Made by a program: the position numbers and the translations under genes
The notes under the pieces: generated by a model
Told to the model about the DNA's origin: nothing
Seen by the model: the letters and a program-made list of their open reading frames with translations, nothing else
Databases searched by the model: none
Origin: an uncultured Bacteroidota bacterium
Lineage (GTDB): Bacteria; Bacteroidota; Bacteroidia; Flavobacteriales; Flavobacteriaceae
Assembly: GCA_902598525.1 (NCBI GenBank)
Contig: CACKBZ010000002.1
Coordinates: forward strand, 1 to 64,000
Reading direction: 5' to 3'
Length of the DNA stretch: 64,000 nucleotides
Part shown: positions 1 through 9,184 of the stretch, piece after piece
Layout: each line of letters opens with the position of its first letter
Numbering within the stretch: the first letter of the stretch is position 1

Positions 1-433
1 GTTTATCTCCTTCTAAAAATTTTTTTGCAAGAGCAAAATTATATCTAGTCTCTTCGTCTGCTGAATTATTTCTTAATGCATTTTTATATGCTTCTACAGC
101 TTGTGCGTAATCTTTCTTTTTCATATAAGAATTTCCAAGATTATGAAAAGATGAATGTTTTTCTTGATCTATTTCTGAGTTTTTTTGAGTTTTAAAATAC
201 TCCTGGATAGCCTCATCATAATTCCCGTTTTCAAAAAGAAGATTCCCTAAATTATGACTCGCTTTATTTTGATTTTTATTTTTAGATATCGCCTTTCTAT
301 AATCAATTTCCGCATCCTTATAGTTTTCATTTAAAATATTCGAATTACCGTTGAATACGAGATTATTTGGATCACTTTGAGAATATGCTAGAAAAGTAAA
401 AAGTAAAAAGGAAGTATATAAAATTCTATTCAT
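1..433 (-). CDS. batC: BatC-like TPR protein (5' part only; C-terminus beyond the window)
   Basis: Reading the minus strand from the ATG at 433 gives an open frame to the window edge, about 144 residues. It opens with a signal peptide (MNRILYTSF..., hydrophobic core, cleavage near AYSQS). Repeated helix pairs typical of tetratricopeptide repeats follow, with the NLGN(L/S) and YxxAxxxYxxA patterns repeated at least three times (for example HNLGNLLFENGNYDEAI and HNLGNSYMKKKDYAQAV). The start overlaps the end of batB by 8 bases, so the two are probably translationally coupled. Position directly after two von Willebrand factor A genes matches batC of the Bacteroides aerotolerance operon, whose product is a periplasmic TPR protein thought to assemble with BatA and BatB. 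The frame is open at base 1. Naming as BatC rests on context and the TPR pattern. Confidence 0.85.
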   Translation of the reverse strand, partial: MNRILYTSFLLFTFLAYSQSDPNNLVFNGNSNILNENYKDAEIDYRKAISKNKNQNKASHNLGNLLFENGNYDEAIQEYFKTQKNSEIDQEKHSSFHNLGNSYMKKKDYAQAVEAYKNALRNNSADEETRYNFALAKKFLEGDK

Positions 434-1466
434 TATTTTCATTAAATAAATTTAAACTCTGAATCCATTTAGTTTTAGTCTGAAAAACAAATACATCACA
501 AATTATAAATAACAAAGACAAAAATAAAAATATTTGAAATTGTTGTTTGTAATCAATAAATTGAGATGCTTCGAATTCAGACTTATCAATTTCATCTAGT
601 ATTGATTTCACCTGTTCTAGTGCCTCATCAGTAAAATTCCCATCAATATAATCTCCATCAGAAGAATCTGCTATTTTGTTAAGAATTAAACTATTTCTTT
701 TAGTAATAACAACATCTCCATTTCTATCTTTTTTATAGGAGTCAATCACTCCATTTAATCTTAAAGGAATTGTAGATCCAATCTCTTCTCCCATTCCAAT
801 TGTTATTAAGCTTATATTGTTTGTTGAAATTAAATCAATTAAATCATCAGGTATATCATCATGATCCTCTCCATCGGAAATCAGAATGAGTACTCTATTT
901 GTTTCTGAATTTTGATCAAAGAAATTTACAGATAAAGATAGTGCAGAATCAATTGATGTACCTTGAGAGGATAGCATATCTGTATCTATTACCTGAAGAA
1001 AGTTTTTTACAGAAGCAAAATCTGTGGTAAGAGGAACTTGCGGAATAGCTTGACCTGCATAAGCAACAATACCTACTCTATCACTTGATAAGGAGTTTAT
1101 AATTTCTGAAATTATCCTTTTTGATCTTAATAATCTATTGGGAGCCACATCTTCTGCAAGCATACTTTTAGATACATCTATTGCAAAAACAATGTCAACC
1201 CCTTCTCTATTTACAGTTTTTAACTCTGTCCCAATTTTTGGATTAGCAAGAGCAAGTGACAAACATAAAATAGCTAAACATTCAAGGATAAGCTTAAAAT
1301 TAAGTTTAAAATTAGATCTATTGGGGCTAATATATTCTAATAAATCATGATTTGAGAATGAATTCTGTACTCGTTTTCTCCATAACATGTAGATGTAATT
1401 AACAATCAGCAATAGAGGAATTAGCAATGCTAAGTAAAGAAAATATGTGATATCAATCTCGTACAT
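426..1466 (-). CDS. batB: VWA-domain membrane protein BatB
   Basis: 346 residues. Two N-terminal membrane segments (about residues 8-28 and 57-75) precede a von Willebrand factor A domain, with the MIDAS metal-site start D97-x-S-x-S visible as DVSKS. A last membrane helix lies near residues 310-330. The protein is likely anchored in the inner membrane with the VWA domain in the periplasm. In the Bat family such proteins are linked to oxygen tolerance and envelope stress, but the molecular activity is unknown. The ATG shares its final base with the last base of the batA stop codon. The 3' end overlaps batC. Length and topology are normal for BatB. Confidence 0.92.
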   Translation of the reverse strand: MYEIDITYFLYLALLIPLLLIVNYIYMLWRKRVQNSFSNHDLLEYISPNRSNFKLNFKLILECLAILCLSLALANPKIGTELKTVNREGVDIVFAIDVSKSMLAEDVAPNRLLRSKRIISEIINSLSSDRVGIVAYAGQAIPQVPLTTDFASVKNFLQVIDTDMLSSQGTSIDSALSLSVNFFDQNSETNRVLILISDGEDHDDIPDDLIDLISTNNISLITIGMGEEIGSTIPLRLNGVIDSYKKDRNGDVVITKRNSLILNKIADSSDGDYIDGNFTDEALEQVKSILDEIDKSEFEASQFIDYKQQFQIFLFLSLLFIICDVFVFQTKTKWIQSLNLFNENNE

Positions 1467-2470
1467 TACACAAAGCTTTTAAATATTGTTTTTCTTGCAA
1501 ATACTTCTATCACAAAGAATATAAACCCTAAAATTACAAGAGGCCTATATTTTTCAGTAACATTAGTAAAGATTGTTTCACTTATCTCAGTCTTTTCTAA
1601 TTTATTAATCTCATCATAAATATTTTGAAGCTCCAAATTATCAGTTGCTCTAAAATATCTTCCTGATGTTTTTTTAGATATATCCCTTAACAAGTCTTCG
1701 TCAATTTCAACTTTTGTAAGATTAAATTGAAAATTTCCATTTGGTAAAATAGAAACAGGTGCAAGTGCCCTTCCGTTAGTCCCTATACCAATTGTATATG
1801 TTTTAATTTCATATTCACTGGCAAGTTCTGCAGCAATTCTTGGATCTATAAACCCTGAATTGTTTACACCATCTGTAAGCAATATAATTACCTTACTCTT
1901 TGCTGTACTATTCTTGAGCCTATTGACTGCAGTTGATAAACCCATACCAATTGCAGTTCCATCTTGAAGCAAAGGTTCATAATTAATTTCAGATAGAGAT
2001 TGCTTCAGAATTAGTTTATCGTTTGTAACTGGTGTTTTGGTGTAACTCTCTGCCGCATAAACTACTAGGCCTATTCTATCATTAGGTCTATCGTCAATAA
2101 AGTTTGACGCAACATTTTTTAGGGCTGTTAATCTATCTGGTTTTAGATCTTTAGATAACATACTTGATGAGATATCAATTACCATAACTATGTCAATACC
2201 TCTTGATGTTGAAACCCTTTTTGATGTTGACTTTGATTGAGGTCTAGATATTGCAATTATTAATAATAGAATAACTATTAATCTCATTATATTTAGAAAA
2301 GGTCTTAGCTTAGTTAAAATCGAGTTATTTACTCTTAAAAAAGATAATGAGGGATGTGATAAAGATGCCTGGGTATATCTTCCAAATTTGTACCAAAAGA
2401 AAATTATAACTGGTATAATTATCAACATAAAAAGATATTCTGGGTTTGCTAAGTATAAATCTGTAAACAT
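1466..2470 (-). CDS. batA: VWA-domain membrane protein BatA
   Basis: 334 residues. The start (MFTDLYLANPEYLFML) is typical of BatA, with membrane helices at about 12-28 and 60-76. The VWA domain begins at residue 93 and carries the MIDAS motif DISSS at 99-103, with a further conserved TDG near residue 195. A C-terminal membrane helix covers about 306-325. The gene shares one base with its upstream and downstream neighbours, so it sits inside one transcript running moxR, DUF58, 522-aa gene, batA, batB, batC. BatA and BatB are paralogues; order and N-terminus decide which is which here. Confidence 0.92.
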   Translation of the reverse strand: MFTDLYLANPEYLFMLIIIPVIIFFWYKFGRYTQASLSHPSLSFLRVNNSILTKLRPFLNIMRLIVILLLIIAISRPQSKSTSKRVSTSRGIDIVMVIDISSSMLSKDLKPDRLTALKNVASNFIDDRPNDRIGLVVYAAESYTKTPVTNDKLILKQSLSEINYEPLLQDGTAIGMGLSTAVNRLKNSTAKSKVIILLTDGVNNSGFIDPRIAAELASEYEIKTYTIGIGTNGRALAPVSILPNGNFQFNLTKVEIDEDLLRDISKKTSGRYFRATDNLELQNIYDEINKLEKTEISETIFTNVTEKYRPLVILGFIFFVIEVFARKTIFKSFV

Positions 2471-4038
2471 TATAATTCTTTTACTATATCAAAACTCTCT
2501 AAAATTCTAGACTTTATATTGTCTGCATACCTGTCATCTGATCGATGGACTATTGTAAGTTTTATTGTTTTTTTGTCGTATGGAAGAATAACACTAGTAA
2601 AATCAGATCTTATTAATCTATTTTTAACTTCAATATCTAGACTCCCAAAAAGCCTTACGCCAGTATCTCCTGATTTAATTGTAAAATCATCATCTTTTAA
2701 AAGTATATTTTTGGAACCCATACTTTGTAGCTGATTGATTAAATCATTTTTAATTAAATCAAGACTTGGAGTATCATTAACTTGAAACACATCTTTAAAG
2801 TCGATGGATAAAAAGAATTTGTCCTTAAAATCACCCATGACAAATTTACTATCATATAATGTGTCATTTGATCTTACTAAAATATTTGGAGAATCTAACT
2901 CAACGGGAGGAGAACCATATTGACTTGTGTACCACTCTTTAGACATTAAAATTTTTGTAGGATTCATAAGAATAGTATCTCTAACAGGATAATAGCCAAA
3001 TATCAAAATTGATATTAGTAATATTGAGGATAGGATTAAAAAAGAATATTTTAAAAAGACTTTTAGATCGTCAACAAAAGAATATTGATCATTTATAGGT
3101 TCTTTCTCTTCAACTATTTCAAATTTTTCATTGTAAATTTTTTCAATATTATCAATAAAGTCTGATATAATGTCAAAGTCATTTTTAATATCTGATTTGT
3201 CAGGTAGTGATTTTGCAAATTTTATGAGATCAGACTTTGTAAAAAGACTTTCTAGTTTACTTATATTACTTTTTTCAAAATCATATTTTCCACTATCCCG
3301 GAGCAAATTAATTCTTAATATAAGCTCATTAGAAGTGCTTTCCATAGCAGGAATTTTAATTTGAGATTCTAAATATTCCCTAAAAATATCTATTAAAATT
3401 GTGTAATATTCTTTGAATTCAATCTGAGAATTAGGATTTAAGCTATTCAAGTTTTGAAGTTTTTCATTAGCTAAATCATATAAGGACTTTTCCTCCTTGT
3501 AAAACTCTTTGTTTTTTTTCAGCAAATAATATCTGTATAAAAAATAGATTATTATTCCTATAATAATTATCAAAAATATAATCATTAATGGCTTTTGATA
3601 ATTTCTTTTAACAGGAATAATTGGTTTTATACTGTAAAGGTTTTGTTTCAAAGTATCAACTTCAACATCGTTTACGACAATTAATAATGAATCTGAGTAT
3701 TTTATAGACTGATTAAAATATATTTTTTGAGGTGGAATCCAATATTCTCCTGGCTCAAAATTTATTAATGAGTACCTCTTTGAAAAAGTAGATGAGTCTT
3801 GAATTGTATCAGTATCAAACGACTCTAAAATCTCAAAAGGCATAAAATTTGGAATTTCATCAAATGAAATATTGTATTTATTTTTTGAGGATATGTCAAT
3901 TTTAAAATTTAATTCCTCGCCTATTTTTACCTCAGTAGTGTCTACATAAGTAGATATAATTATATCCTGATCAAAATTTGGGTTTTGACTATATAATAAA
4001 GCGCTAGAGAATAGGTATACAATTAAAAAATTTCTCAT
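2470..4038 (-). CDS. Bat-operon membrane protein with periplasmic beta domain (DUF4381/BatD-like)
   Basis: 522 residues, no firm family name. A signal peptide (residues 1-17, ending LLYSQ) is followed by a beta-rich domain (about 20-140) in which VEIGEELNFKIDISS-like spacing suggests an Ig-type or BatD N-terminal fold. Helix 1 is near 150-172 and is followed by a charged helical cytoplasmic part (180-320) resembling DUF4381. Helix 2 is near 325-350, and a C-terminal domain of about 170 residues follows. It lies between the DUF58 and batA genes with a 1-base overlap to batA, a place where flavobacteria often carry a BatD-like oxygen-tolerance protein. It probably acts in the same membrane complex. 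The function is inferred from context only. Confidence 0.8.
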   Translation of the reverse strand: MRNFLIVYLFSSALLYSQNPNFDQDIIISTYVDTTEVKIGEELNFKIDISSKNKYNISFDEIPNFMPFEILESFDTDTIQDSSTFSKRYSLINFEPGEYWIPPQKIYFNQSIKYSDSLLIVVNDVEVDTLKQNLYSIKPIIPVKRNYQKPLMIIFLIIIIGIIIYFLYRYYLLKKNKEFYKEEKSLYDLANEKLQNLNSLNPNSQIEFKEYYTILIDIFREYLESQIKIPAMESTSNELILRINLLRDSGKYDFEKSNISKLESLFTKSDLIKFAKSLPDKSDIKNDFDIISDFIDNIEKIYNEKFEIVEEKEPINDQYSFVDDLKVFLKYSFLILSSILLISILIFGYYPVRDTILMNPTKILMSKEWYTSQYGSPPVELDSPNILVRSNDTLYDSKFVMGDFKDKFFLSIDFKDVFQVNDTPSLDLIKNDLINQLQSMGSKNILLKDDDFTIKSGDTGVRLFGSLDIEVKNRLIRSDFTSVILPYDKKTIKLTIVHRSDDRYADNIKSRILESFDIVKEL

Positions 4039-4902
4039 TTATCGTTGTTTAAAATATCCTAGAAGCTTTTTTACATAACCATCATCAACTTCACAATCAA
4101 TTACTCCTGCCCCATTTTTATTGAAAAGAGTTTCAAAATACTTAACTGAATCAGCATAATTTAGATTATAGTTTTCCCTTAATCTCTTTGATGATGTATC
4201 TACCCATACAAGTTCATTTGTTTCAGAATCAATCATTGGTACAAAACCTATTTTTTCCATCTTAGTTTCCATTTGATCATAAATTCTTATTCCAGTAAGA
4301 TCAAATTTTTTAGCTGCAAGTTTTAATGATTTTTCATAGTCTTTATCAATAAAATCAGATAAAATGAATACAATTGCTTTTTTTTGAATTACACTGAGGA
4401 GAAACTTAAGTGATGTATTAATATTTGTTTTAGAGCTTTTAGGCTTAAATTCAATTAATTCTCTTATAATTCTTAGAATATGCTTTTTTCCCTTATTAGG
4501 AGGAATGAATAACTCAATATCATCGGTAAAAAGTATTGCACCAACTTTATCGTTATTTTTTAAAGCAGAAAATGCCAATGTTGCAGCAATTTCAGTTATT
4601 ATTTCTTTCTTGAGTTTATTGCTAGTTGCAAAATTTTCCGAACCACTTACATCTATTAAAAGCATTAAAGTTAATTCCCTCTCCTCTTCAAATACTTTTA
4701 TAAATGGCTCATTGTATCTTGCTGTTACGTTCCAGTCAATCGATCTAATATCATCTCCGAATTCATACTTTCTAACTTCACTGAAGGTCATACCTCTCCC
4801 TTTAAAAGTACTGAGATATTCTCCTCCAAAGAGGTTGTCACTGAGCCTCCTGCTTTTTATTTCAATTTGTCTTACTTTCTTAAGTAACTCTTTAGAATCC
4901 AT
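4039..4902 (-). CDS. DUF58 domain protein of the MoxR-Bat operon
   Basis: 287 residues, no signal peptide. The DUF58 signature is clear: YEFGDDIRSIDWNVTAR at about 46-62, followed by a degenerate VWA core starting MLLIDVSGS at about 80-88. DUF58 proteins are cytoplasmic or membrane-associated partners of MoxR AAA+ ATPases, and the ATPase gene ends only 3 bases upstream. The stop codon abuts the next gene (gap 0). Molecular role not established. The family call is secure from the signature and position. Confidence 0.92.
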   Translation of the reverse strand: MDSKELLKKVRQIEIKSRRLSDNLFGGEYLSTFKGRGMTFSEVRKYEFGDDIRSIDWNVTARYNEPFIKVFEEERELTLMLLIDVSGSENFATSNKLKKEIITEIAATLAFSALKNNDKVGAILFTDDIELFIPPNKGKKHILRIIRELIEFKPKSSKTNINTSLKFLLSVIQKKAIVFILSDFIDKDYEKSLKLAAKKFDLTGIRIYDQMETKMEKIGFVPMIDSETNELVWVDTSSKRLRENYNLNYADSVKYFETLFNKNGAGVIDCEVDDGYVKKLLGYFKQR

Positions 4903-4905
4903 TAA

Positions 4906-5910
4906 CTATGGTACTTCAACTGTATTTACTATTTGTTTAATTACGTCTTCAGTAGATACGTTTTCAGCTTCAGCCTCATATGTTAATCCAATTCTATGTC
5001 TAAGAACATCCGTTATAACTTCTCTAACATCCTCTGGTATTACAAATCCTCGGTGATTTATAAATGCATAGCATTTAGATGCAAGAGCCAAATTGATACT
5101 ACCCCTTGGTGAAGCACCAAATGAAATAAGAGGGGATAAGTTTTTAAGATTATATTTTTCTGGATATCTAGTACAGAAAATTAGGTCTAAGATATACTTT
5201 TCAATTTTTTCATCCATATATACTTCATTAACTAAATTTTGAGCAGTTAATATTTGCTTAGTTGTCACTACAGGCTTGATTTTATCTTCTTTTGAAGATA
5301 GATTCATATTAATAATCTTTTGTTCTTCTTCAAGTTTTGGATAATCAACCACAACTTTTAACATAAATCTATCTACTTGTGCCTCTGGAAGAGGATATGT
5401 ACCTTCTTGCTCAACAGGGTTTTGAGTTGCCATCACTAAAAAAGGATCGGTTAACTTAAATGTTTTATCACCAATAGTTACTTGTTTTTCTTGCATAGCT
5501 TCAAGCAAAGCTGATTGAACTTTAGCGGGTGCCCTATTAATCTCATCAGCTAATACAAAATTTGCAAATACTGGTCCCTGTTTAATAGAAAATGTACCTG
5601 ATTTCATGTTGTAAATCATAGTTCCAATGACATCAGCAGGAAGAAGATCTGGAGTAAATTGAATCCTGTTAAAAGATCCTTTAACAGCATTACTAAGACT
5701 ATTAATGGCCAATGTTTTGGCAAGTCCTGGAACACCTTCAAGTAAAATATGTCCTTTACCTAGTAGACCTATTAAAAGTCTTTCAATCATTGTTTTTTGG
5801 CCAACAATTTTTTTGTTAATCTCCATTGAGAGTAAATCAACGAAAGCACTCTCTTTTTTAATTAATTCATCTTTTTTCCCTAAATCTACATTCTTGTTTG
5901 TATCACTCAT
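4906..5910 (-). CDS. MoxR-family AAA+ ATPase
   Basis: 334 residues, the usual MoxR length. The Walker A motif GVPGLAKT is at residues 59-66, Walker B (LADE) is near 119-122, and sensor 1 (ATQNP) and an R-finger-like stretch follow. MoxR ATPases are chaperone-like proteins thought to insert cofactors or metal ions into VWA proteins. Here the predicted clients are the DUF58, BatA and BatB products encoded just downstream. First gene of the operon. Its 5' gap (5911-5994) holds a perfect 10-base palindrome and only an imperfect promoter box. Confidence 0.95.
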   Translation of the reverse strand: MSDTNKNVDLGKKDELIKKESAFVDLLSMEINKKIVGQKTMIERLLIGLLGKGHILLEGVPGLAKTLAINSLSNAVKGSFNRIQFTPDLLPADVIGTMIYNMKSGTFSIKQGPVFANFVLADEINRAPAKVQSALLEAMQEKQVTIGDKTFKLTDPFLVMATQNPVEQEGTYPLPEAQVDRFMLKVVVDYPKLEEEQKIINMNLSSKEDKIKPVVTTKQILTAQNLVNEVYMDEKIEKYILDLIFCTRYPEKYNLKNLSPLISFGASPRGSINLALASKCYAFINHRGFVIPEDVREVITDVLRHRIGLTYEAEAENVSTEDVIKQIVNTVEVP

Positions 5911-5957
5911 AACTACTTAATTTAATTAGTAAATTTCAAAATTTATTAGTAAATCTC

Positions 5958-5967
5958 TTGTTAACAA
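5958..5967. promoter_or_regulatory. Palindrome TTGTTAACAA upstream of moxR
   Basis: Perfect 10-base inverted repeat in the 84-base gap between hflX and moxR, about 48 bases before the moxR start. It could be an operator or simply chance in AT-rich DNA. No regulator is known for it. Confidence 0.25.
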
Positions 5968-5994
5968 TTGGTTAAATTGATATTAACAAAAATA

Positions 5995-7194
5995 TTACTT
6001 TGAAAAGTATTCGGGGTATAAATAATCATTTTTTGGATAATGACTCATGTCAACATTCTTTACTAGTTCATATATTTCTTTTCTTAAACTATCAAAGTTA
6101 ATTTTATTCTTAGCTGAAATAAATAAGGCCTTGCCATTAGTCTTATTCATCCAAGTATTTCTCCATTGTTGTAAAGAGTAGTGGCCATTTTTTCCTGAAT
6201 ATGAGTCATTAAAATCAATAGCTTGATATTTATCAATTTTATTGAAAATCATCAAGTTATATTTATTGTGACAGTTAATTTCATTCAGAATATTATTCAC
6301 TGAGTCGATATGGTCTTCAAAACTAGGATGAGATATATCAACTATATGTAAAAGTATATCTGCATCTTTAACTTCTTCCAAAGTACTTTTGAAAGACTCA
6401 ATAAGTTGTGTGGGCAATTTTCTTATAAAACCTACTGTATCAGTCAGAAGAAATGGTAATGTATTAATAACAACTTTTCTAACTGTAGTGTCAAGTGTTG
6501 CAAACAATTTGTCCTCCGCAAAAACATTACTTTTAGACAACATATTCATTATTGTTGACTTTCCTACATTAGTATATCCTACCAATGCCACTCTAACTAA
6601 CGATCCTCTATTTCCTCTTTGGACCTTCATCTGCTTATCAATTGTAGATATTTTTCTTTTTAACAATGAAATTTTATCTCTAACGATTCTTCTATCAGTT
6701 TCTATCTCAGTCTCACCCGGACCTCTCATACCAATACCTCCTCTTTGTCTCTCAAGGTGGGTCCATAGTCCTTTTAATCTTGGTAGTAAATACTCATACT
6801 GGGCAAGTTCAACTTGAGTTTTAGCGTAACTTGTTTTGGCTCTTTGAGCAAAAATATCAAGAATAAGAGCTGTTCTATCAAGAATTTTACACTTTAAAAT
6901 TCTCTCAATATTTGCTTGTTGAGTGGGCGAGAGTTCGTCATCAAATACTACTACTGAGACGTCATTGACTTTGACATATTTTGATATCTCATCTATTTTT
7001 CCTTTTCCGATAAATGTTCTTGGATTTGGCGTATTTATCTTTTGAGTAAACTTTTTAATAACATTTCCACCAGCCGTAACAGATAGAAACTCTAGTTCCT
7101 CTAAAAATTCTAATAATTTTTCTTCATCTTGGGAATCATTAACAACTCCAACTAAAACAGTATTTTCATAATTTGATTTTTTTGGCTCAATCAT
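5995..7194 (-). CDS. hflX: GTPase HflX
   Basis: 399 residues from the ATG at 7194, which I prefer to an upstream in-frame start at 7245. The longer form would lie over the lpxH coding end and add 17 residues unlike the family, whereas MIEPKKSNYENTVLVGV begins like other HflX proteins. The N-terminal HflX domain carries the glycine-rich linker GGIGMRGPGETEIE. The GTPase core follows, with G1 GYTNVGKST (about 206-214), G3 DTVGF (252-256) and G4 NKID. HflX is a ribosome-binding GTPase that splits or rescues stalled ribosomes under stress. The gene overlaps lpxH by 8 bases. Confidence 0.95.
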   Translation of the reverse strand: MIEPKKSNYENTVLVGVVNDSQDEEKLLEFLEELEFLSVTAGGNVIKKFTQKINTPNPRTFIGKGKIDEISKYVKVNDVSVVVFDDELSPTQQANIERILKCKILDRTALILDIFAQRAKTSYAKTQVELAQYEYLLPRLKGLWTHLERQRGGIGMRGPGETEIETDRRIVRDKISLLKRKISTIDKQMKVQRGNRGSLVRVALVGYTNVGKSTIMNMLSKSNVFAEDKLFATLDTTVRKVVINTLPFLLTDTVGFIRKLPTQLIESFKSTLEEVKDADILLHIVDISHPSFEDHIDSVNNILNEINCHNKYNLMIFNKIDKYQAIDFNDSYSGKNGHYSLQQWRNTWMNKTNGKALFISAKNKINFDSLRKEIYELVKNVDMSHYPKNDYLYPEYFSK

Positions 7195-7954
7195 TTGAAA
7201 AGGAATAAGTTCTAAGATTAAACGTTTTGCCATCAAATACACCATATGTATAGTGTGTTATCCAATCGCCTAAATTAATATATTTTGATTTTGACTTTAA
7301 TTGATGAACAATAGGCAAATGTCTATGTCCAAAAATAAAATAGTCAATATGTTCCTTTAATAGTTTTTTTTCGCAGAACTGAATTAACCATTCTTTTTCT
7401 TCACCTTTAAATTTTAGGTCCTCTTTTCCTGATAATAATTTATTTTTTTGTGAAAAATATTTTCCAATCCATAAACCTATATCAGGGTGAATTAGTCTAT
7501 ACAGTTTAATAAATAAACTATTTGATAATATTAATTTCATCCTTTTATATCCATAGTCACCAGGTCCAAGACCGTCGCCATGACCTATATAGAACGATTT
7601 TGAGTTAAACACAAAGAGTTCGGGTGATCTAAAAACCTTTATGTTCAGCTCTTTTTCAAAATAATCATTCATCCAATAGTCATGATTACCAAGAAAAAAA
7701 TAAATTTTTATTCCTGAATCAGACAGTTCTGCTAATTTTCCTAAAACTCTGGTAAATCCTTTTGGGATAGCTTCCTTATACTCAAACCAGAAATCAAATA
7801 AGTCTCCAAGCAAAAAAATGATATCAGCATCATCTTTAATTGAATCAAGCCATGAAACAAATATTTTTTCTCTTTTATGACTTTCTTCAAGTGAAGGTGC
7901 TCCAAGGTGATTATCTGATGAAAAATATATTTTTTTATTTAATGGAATATCCAT
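7187..7954 (-). CDS. lpxH: UDP-2,3-diacylglucosamine diphosphatase
   Basis: 255 residues from ATG at 7954; a TTG two codons upstream (7960) is the alternative start and would overlap the preceding stop. All calcineurin-type metallophosphoesterase motifs are visible: SSDNHLG, LLGDLFDFW, LGNHDYW, GHGDGLG and FGHRHLP. LpxH hydrolyses UDP-2,3-diacylglucosamine to lipid X plus UMP in lipid A synthesis at the inner face of the cytoplasmic membrane. It is tightly packed between the PLP enzyme and hflX. The LpxH family is more likely than the unrelated LpxI because of these metal motifs. Confidence 0.92.
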   Translation of the reverse strand: MDIPLNKKIYFSSDNHLGAPSLEESHKREKIFVSWLDSIKDDADIIFLLGDLFDFWFEYKEAIPKGFTRVLGKLAELSDSGIKIYFFLGNHDYWMNDYFEKELNIKVFRSPELFVFNSKSFYIGHGDGLGPGDYGYKRMKLILSNSLFIKLYRLIHPDIGLWIGKYFSQKNKLLSGKEDLKFKGEEKEWLIQFCEKKLLKEHIDYFIFGHRHLPIVHQLKSKSKYINLGDWITHYTYGVFDGKTFNLRTYSFSND

Positions 7955-7956
7955 GA

Positions 7957-9108
7957 TCAACCAATTGCATTACTTAAATCTTCTATAAGATCATCTGCAT
8001 CCTCAATTCCAACACTTAACCTTAATAAAGATTCTACTAGTCCTGATTTTTTTCTTTCCTCTGGTGGTATCGAGGCATGTGTCATACTAGCTGGATGACA
8101 GCAAAGACTTTCAACTCCTCCTAGGGACTCAGCTAATGTAAATAATTTTAGATTCTCTGCTATTTTTTTTGCAGATTCAAAAGAATTGTCTTTTGGGATG
8201 AATGAAACCATACCCCCGAATACATCCATTTGCTTTTCTGCAATTTTATAATTTTTATTATCTGAAAATCCTGCCCAGTATACATTACCTATTTTATCAT
8301 TATTTCTCAAAAAGATTGCCACTTTTTCAGCATTTTCTGAATGTCTTTGCATTCTTAAATGTAATGTCTTTATTCCTCTTAGTGTAAGAAAACAATCCAT
8401 CGGTCCAGGTATAGCTCCTGATGCGTTTTGAATAAATGATAATTTATTATAAAGTTGCTCATCATTCACAATAATTGCACCAATAACAACATCACTGTGA
8501 CCTGCAATATATTTTGTCGCAGAGTGCATAACAATATCTGCACCTAAATCAAGTGGTCTCTGAATATATGGAGATGCAAAAGTATTATCAATACAAAGAA
8601 GTATTTGATTTTTTTTAGCAATTTTTGATATTGATTCTATATCAACAACATTCATCATAGGGTTTGTAGGTGTTTCAGCCCAAATGAGCTTAGTTTTGTT
8701 ATTTATTTTTTTTGAGACTTCTTCAATATTTTCCATATCTACAAAGTGAAACTTTAAGTCATATTTCTCAAATATTTTTTTAAATAATCTATAGCTACCT
8801 CCGTACAAATCATTTGTTGATATTATCTCATCACCAGGATTTAAAATTTTCACAATAGCATCAATTGCCGCCAGACCTGAGGCAAAAGCTAAACCATAAT
8901 TACCATTTTCTAGAGATGCAATTGATCTTTCAAAATTAGTTCTAGTTGGGTTATGAGTTCTACTGTACTCATAGCCTTTATGAATACCAGGAGAAGTCTG
9001 AGCATAAGTAGATGTTTGATAAATGGGTGTCATAACAGATCCATACGCTGGATCTAAAATTTGGCCACCATGAATAGCTCTAGAATTAAATTTTAATTTT
9101 TTCTTCAT
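7957..9108 (-). CDS. Cys/Met-metabolism PLP-dependent enzyme (cystathionine gamma-synthase/lyase type)
   Basis: 383 residues, a full-length trans-sulfuration family member. The PLP lysine is K199 in SATKYIAGHSD. The substrate loop YEYSRTHNPTR (about 46-56) and the phosphate-binding ASGLAAI stretch near 76 are intact. The family includes cystathionine gamma-synthase (MetB), cystathionine gamma-lyase and methionine gamma-lyase, and the sequence alone does not separate them. No other methionine or cysteine gene lies beside it, although ahcY is elsewhere in the window. A TATCTTTG promoter box lies only 6 bases before the ATG, suggesting a very short or absent leader. Confidence 0.88.
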   Translation of the reverse strand: MKKKLKFNSRAIHGGQILDPAYGSVMTPIYQTSTYAQTSPGIHKGYEYSRTHNPTRTNFERSIASLENGNYGLAFASGLAAIDAIVKILNPGDEIISTNDLYGGSYRLFKKIFEKYDLKFHFVDMENIEEVSKKINNKTKLIWAETPTNPMMNVVDIESISKIAKKNQILLCIDNTFASPYIQRPLDLGADIVMHSATKYIAGHSDVVIGAIIVNDEQLYNKLSFIQNASGAIPGPMDCFLTLRGIKTLHLRMQRHSENAEKVAIFLRNNDKIGNVYWAGFSDNKNYKIAEKQMDVFGGMVSFIPKDNSFESAKKIAENLKLFTLAESLGGVESLCCHPASMTHASIPPEERKKSGLVESLLRLSVGIEDADDLIEDLSNAIG

Positions 9109-9114
9109 CTAATG

Positions 9115-9122
9115 CAAAGATA
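9115..9122 (-). promoter_or_regulatory. -7 promoter box TATCTTTG for the PLP-enzyme gene
   Basis: Matches the Bacteroidota TAnnTTTG element. No TTG is seen at the expected -33 spacing. The start codon at 9108 falls about where transcription would begin, so the mRNA may be leaderless. Confidence 0.5.
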
Positions 9123-9184
9123 AAGATATTGGACTTTAAGTATACTTTTCACCTAAAATGATTTTCTTTGTTGCAAAACATTAG

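Noticed and set aside
4505-5056. 183-residue open frame on the plus strand across DUF58 and moxR
   Set aside because: Antisense to two well-supported genes and spans their junction. No recognisable family, and a Ser/Leu-rich composition typical of a shadow frame.
6389-6817. 142-residue plus-strand open frame inside hflX
   Set aside because: Opposite strand of the HflX GTPase domain; no independent signal.
7195-7245. Longer hflX start at 7245
   Set aside because: Lies over the 3' end of lpxH and adds 17 residues unlike HflX; the ATG at 7194 is preferred.
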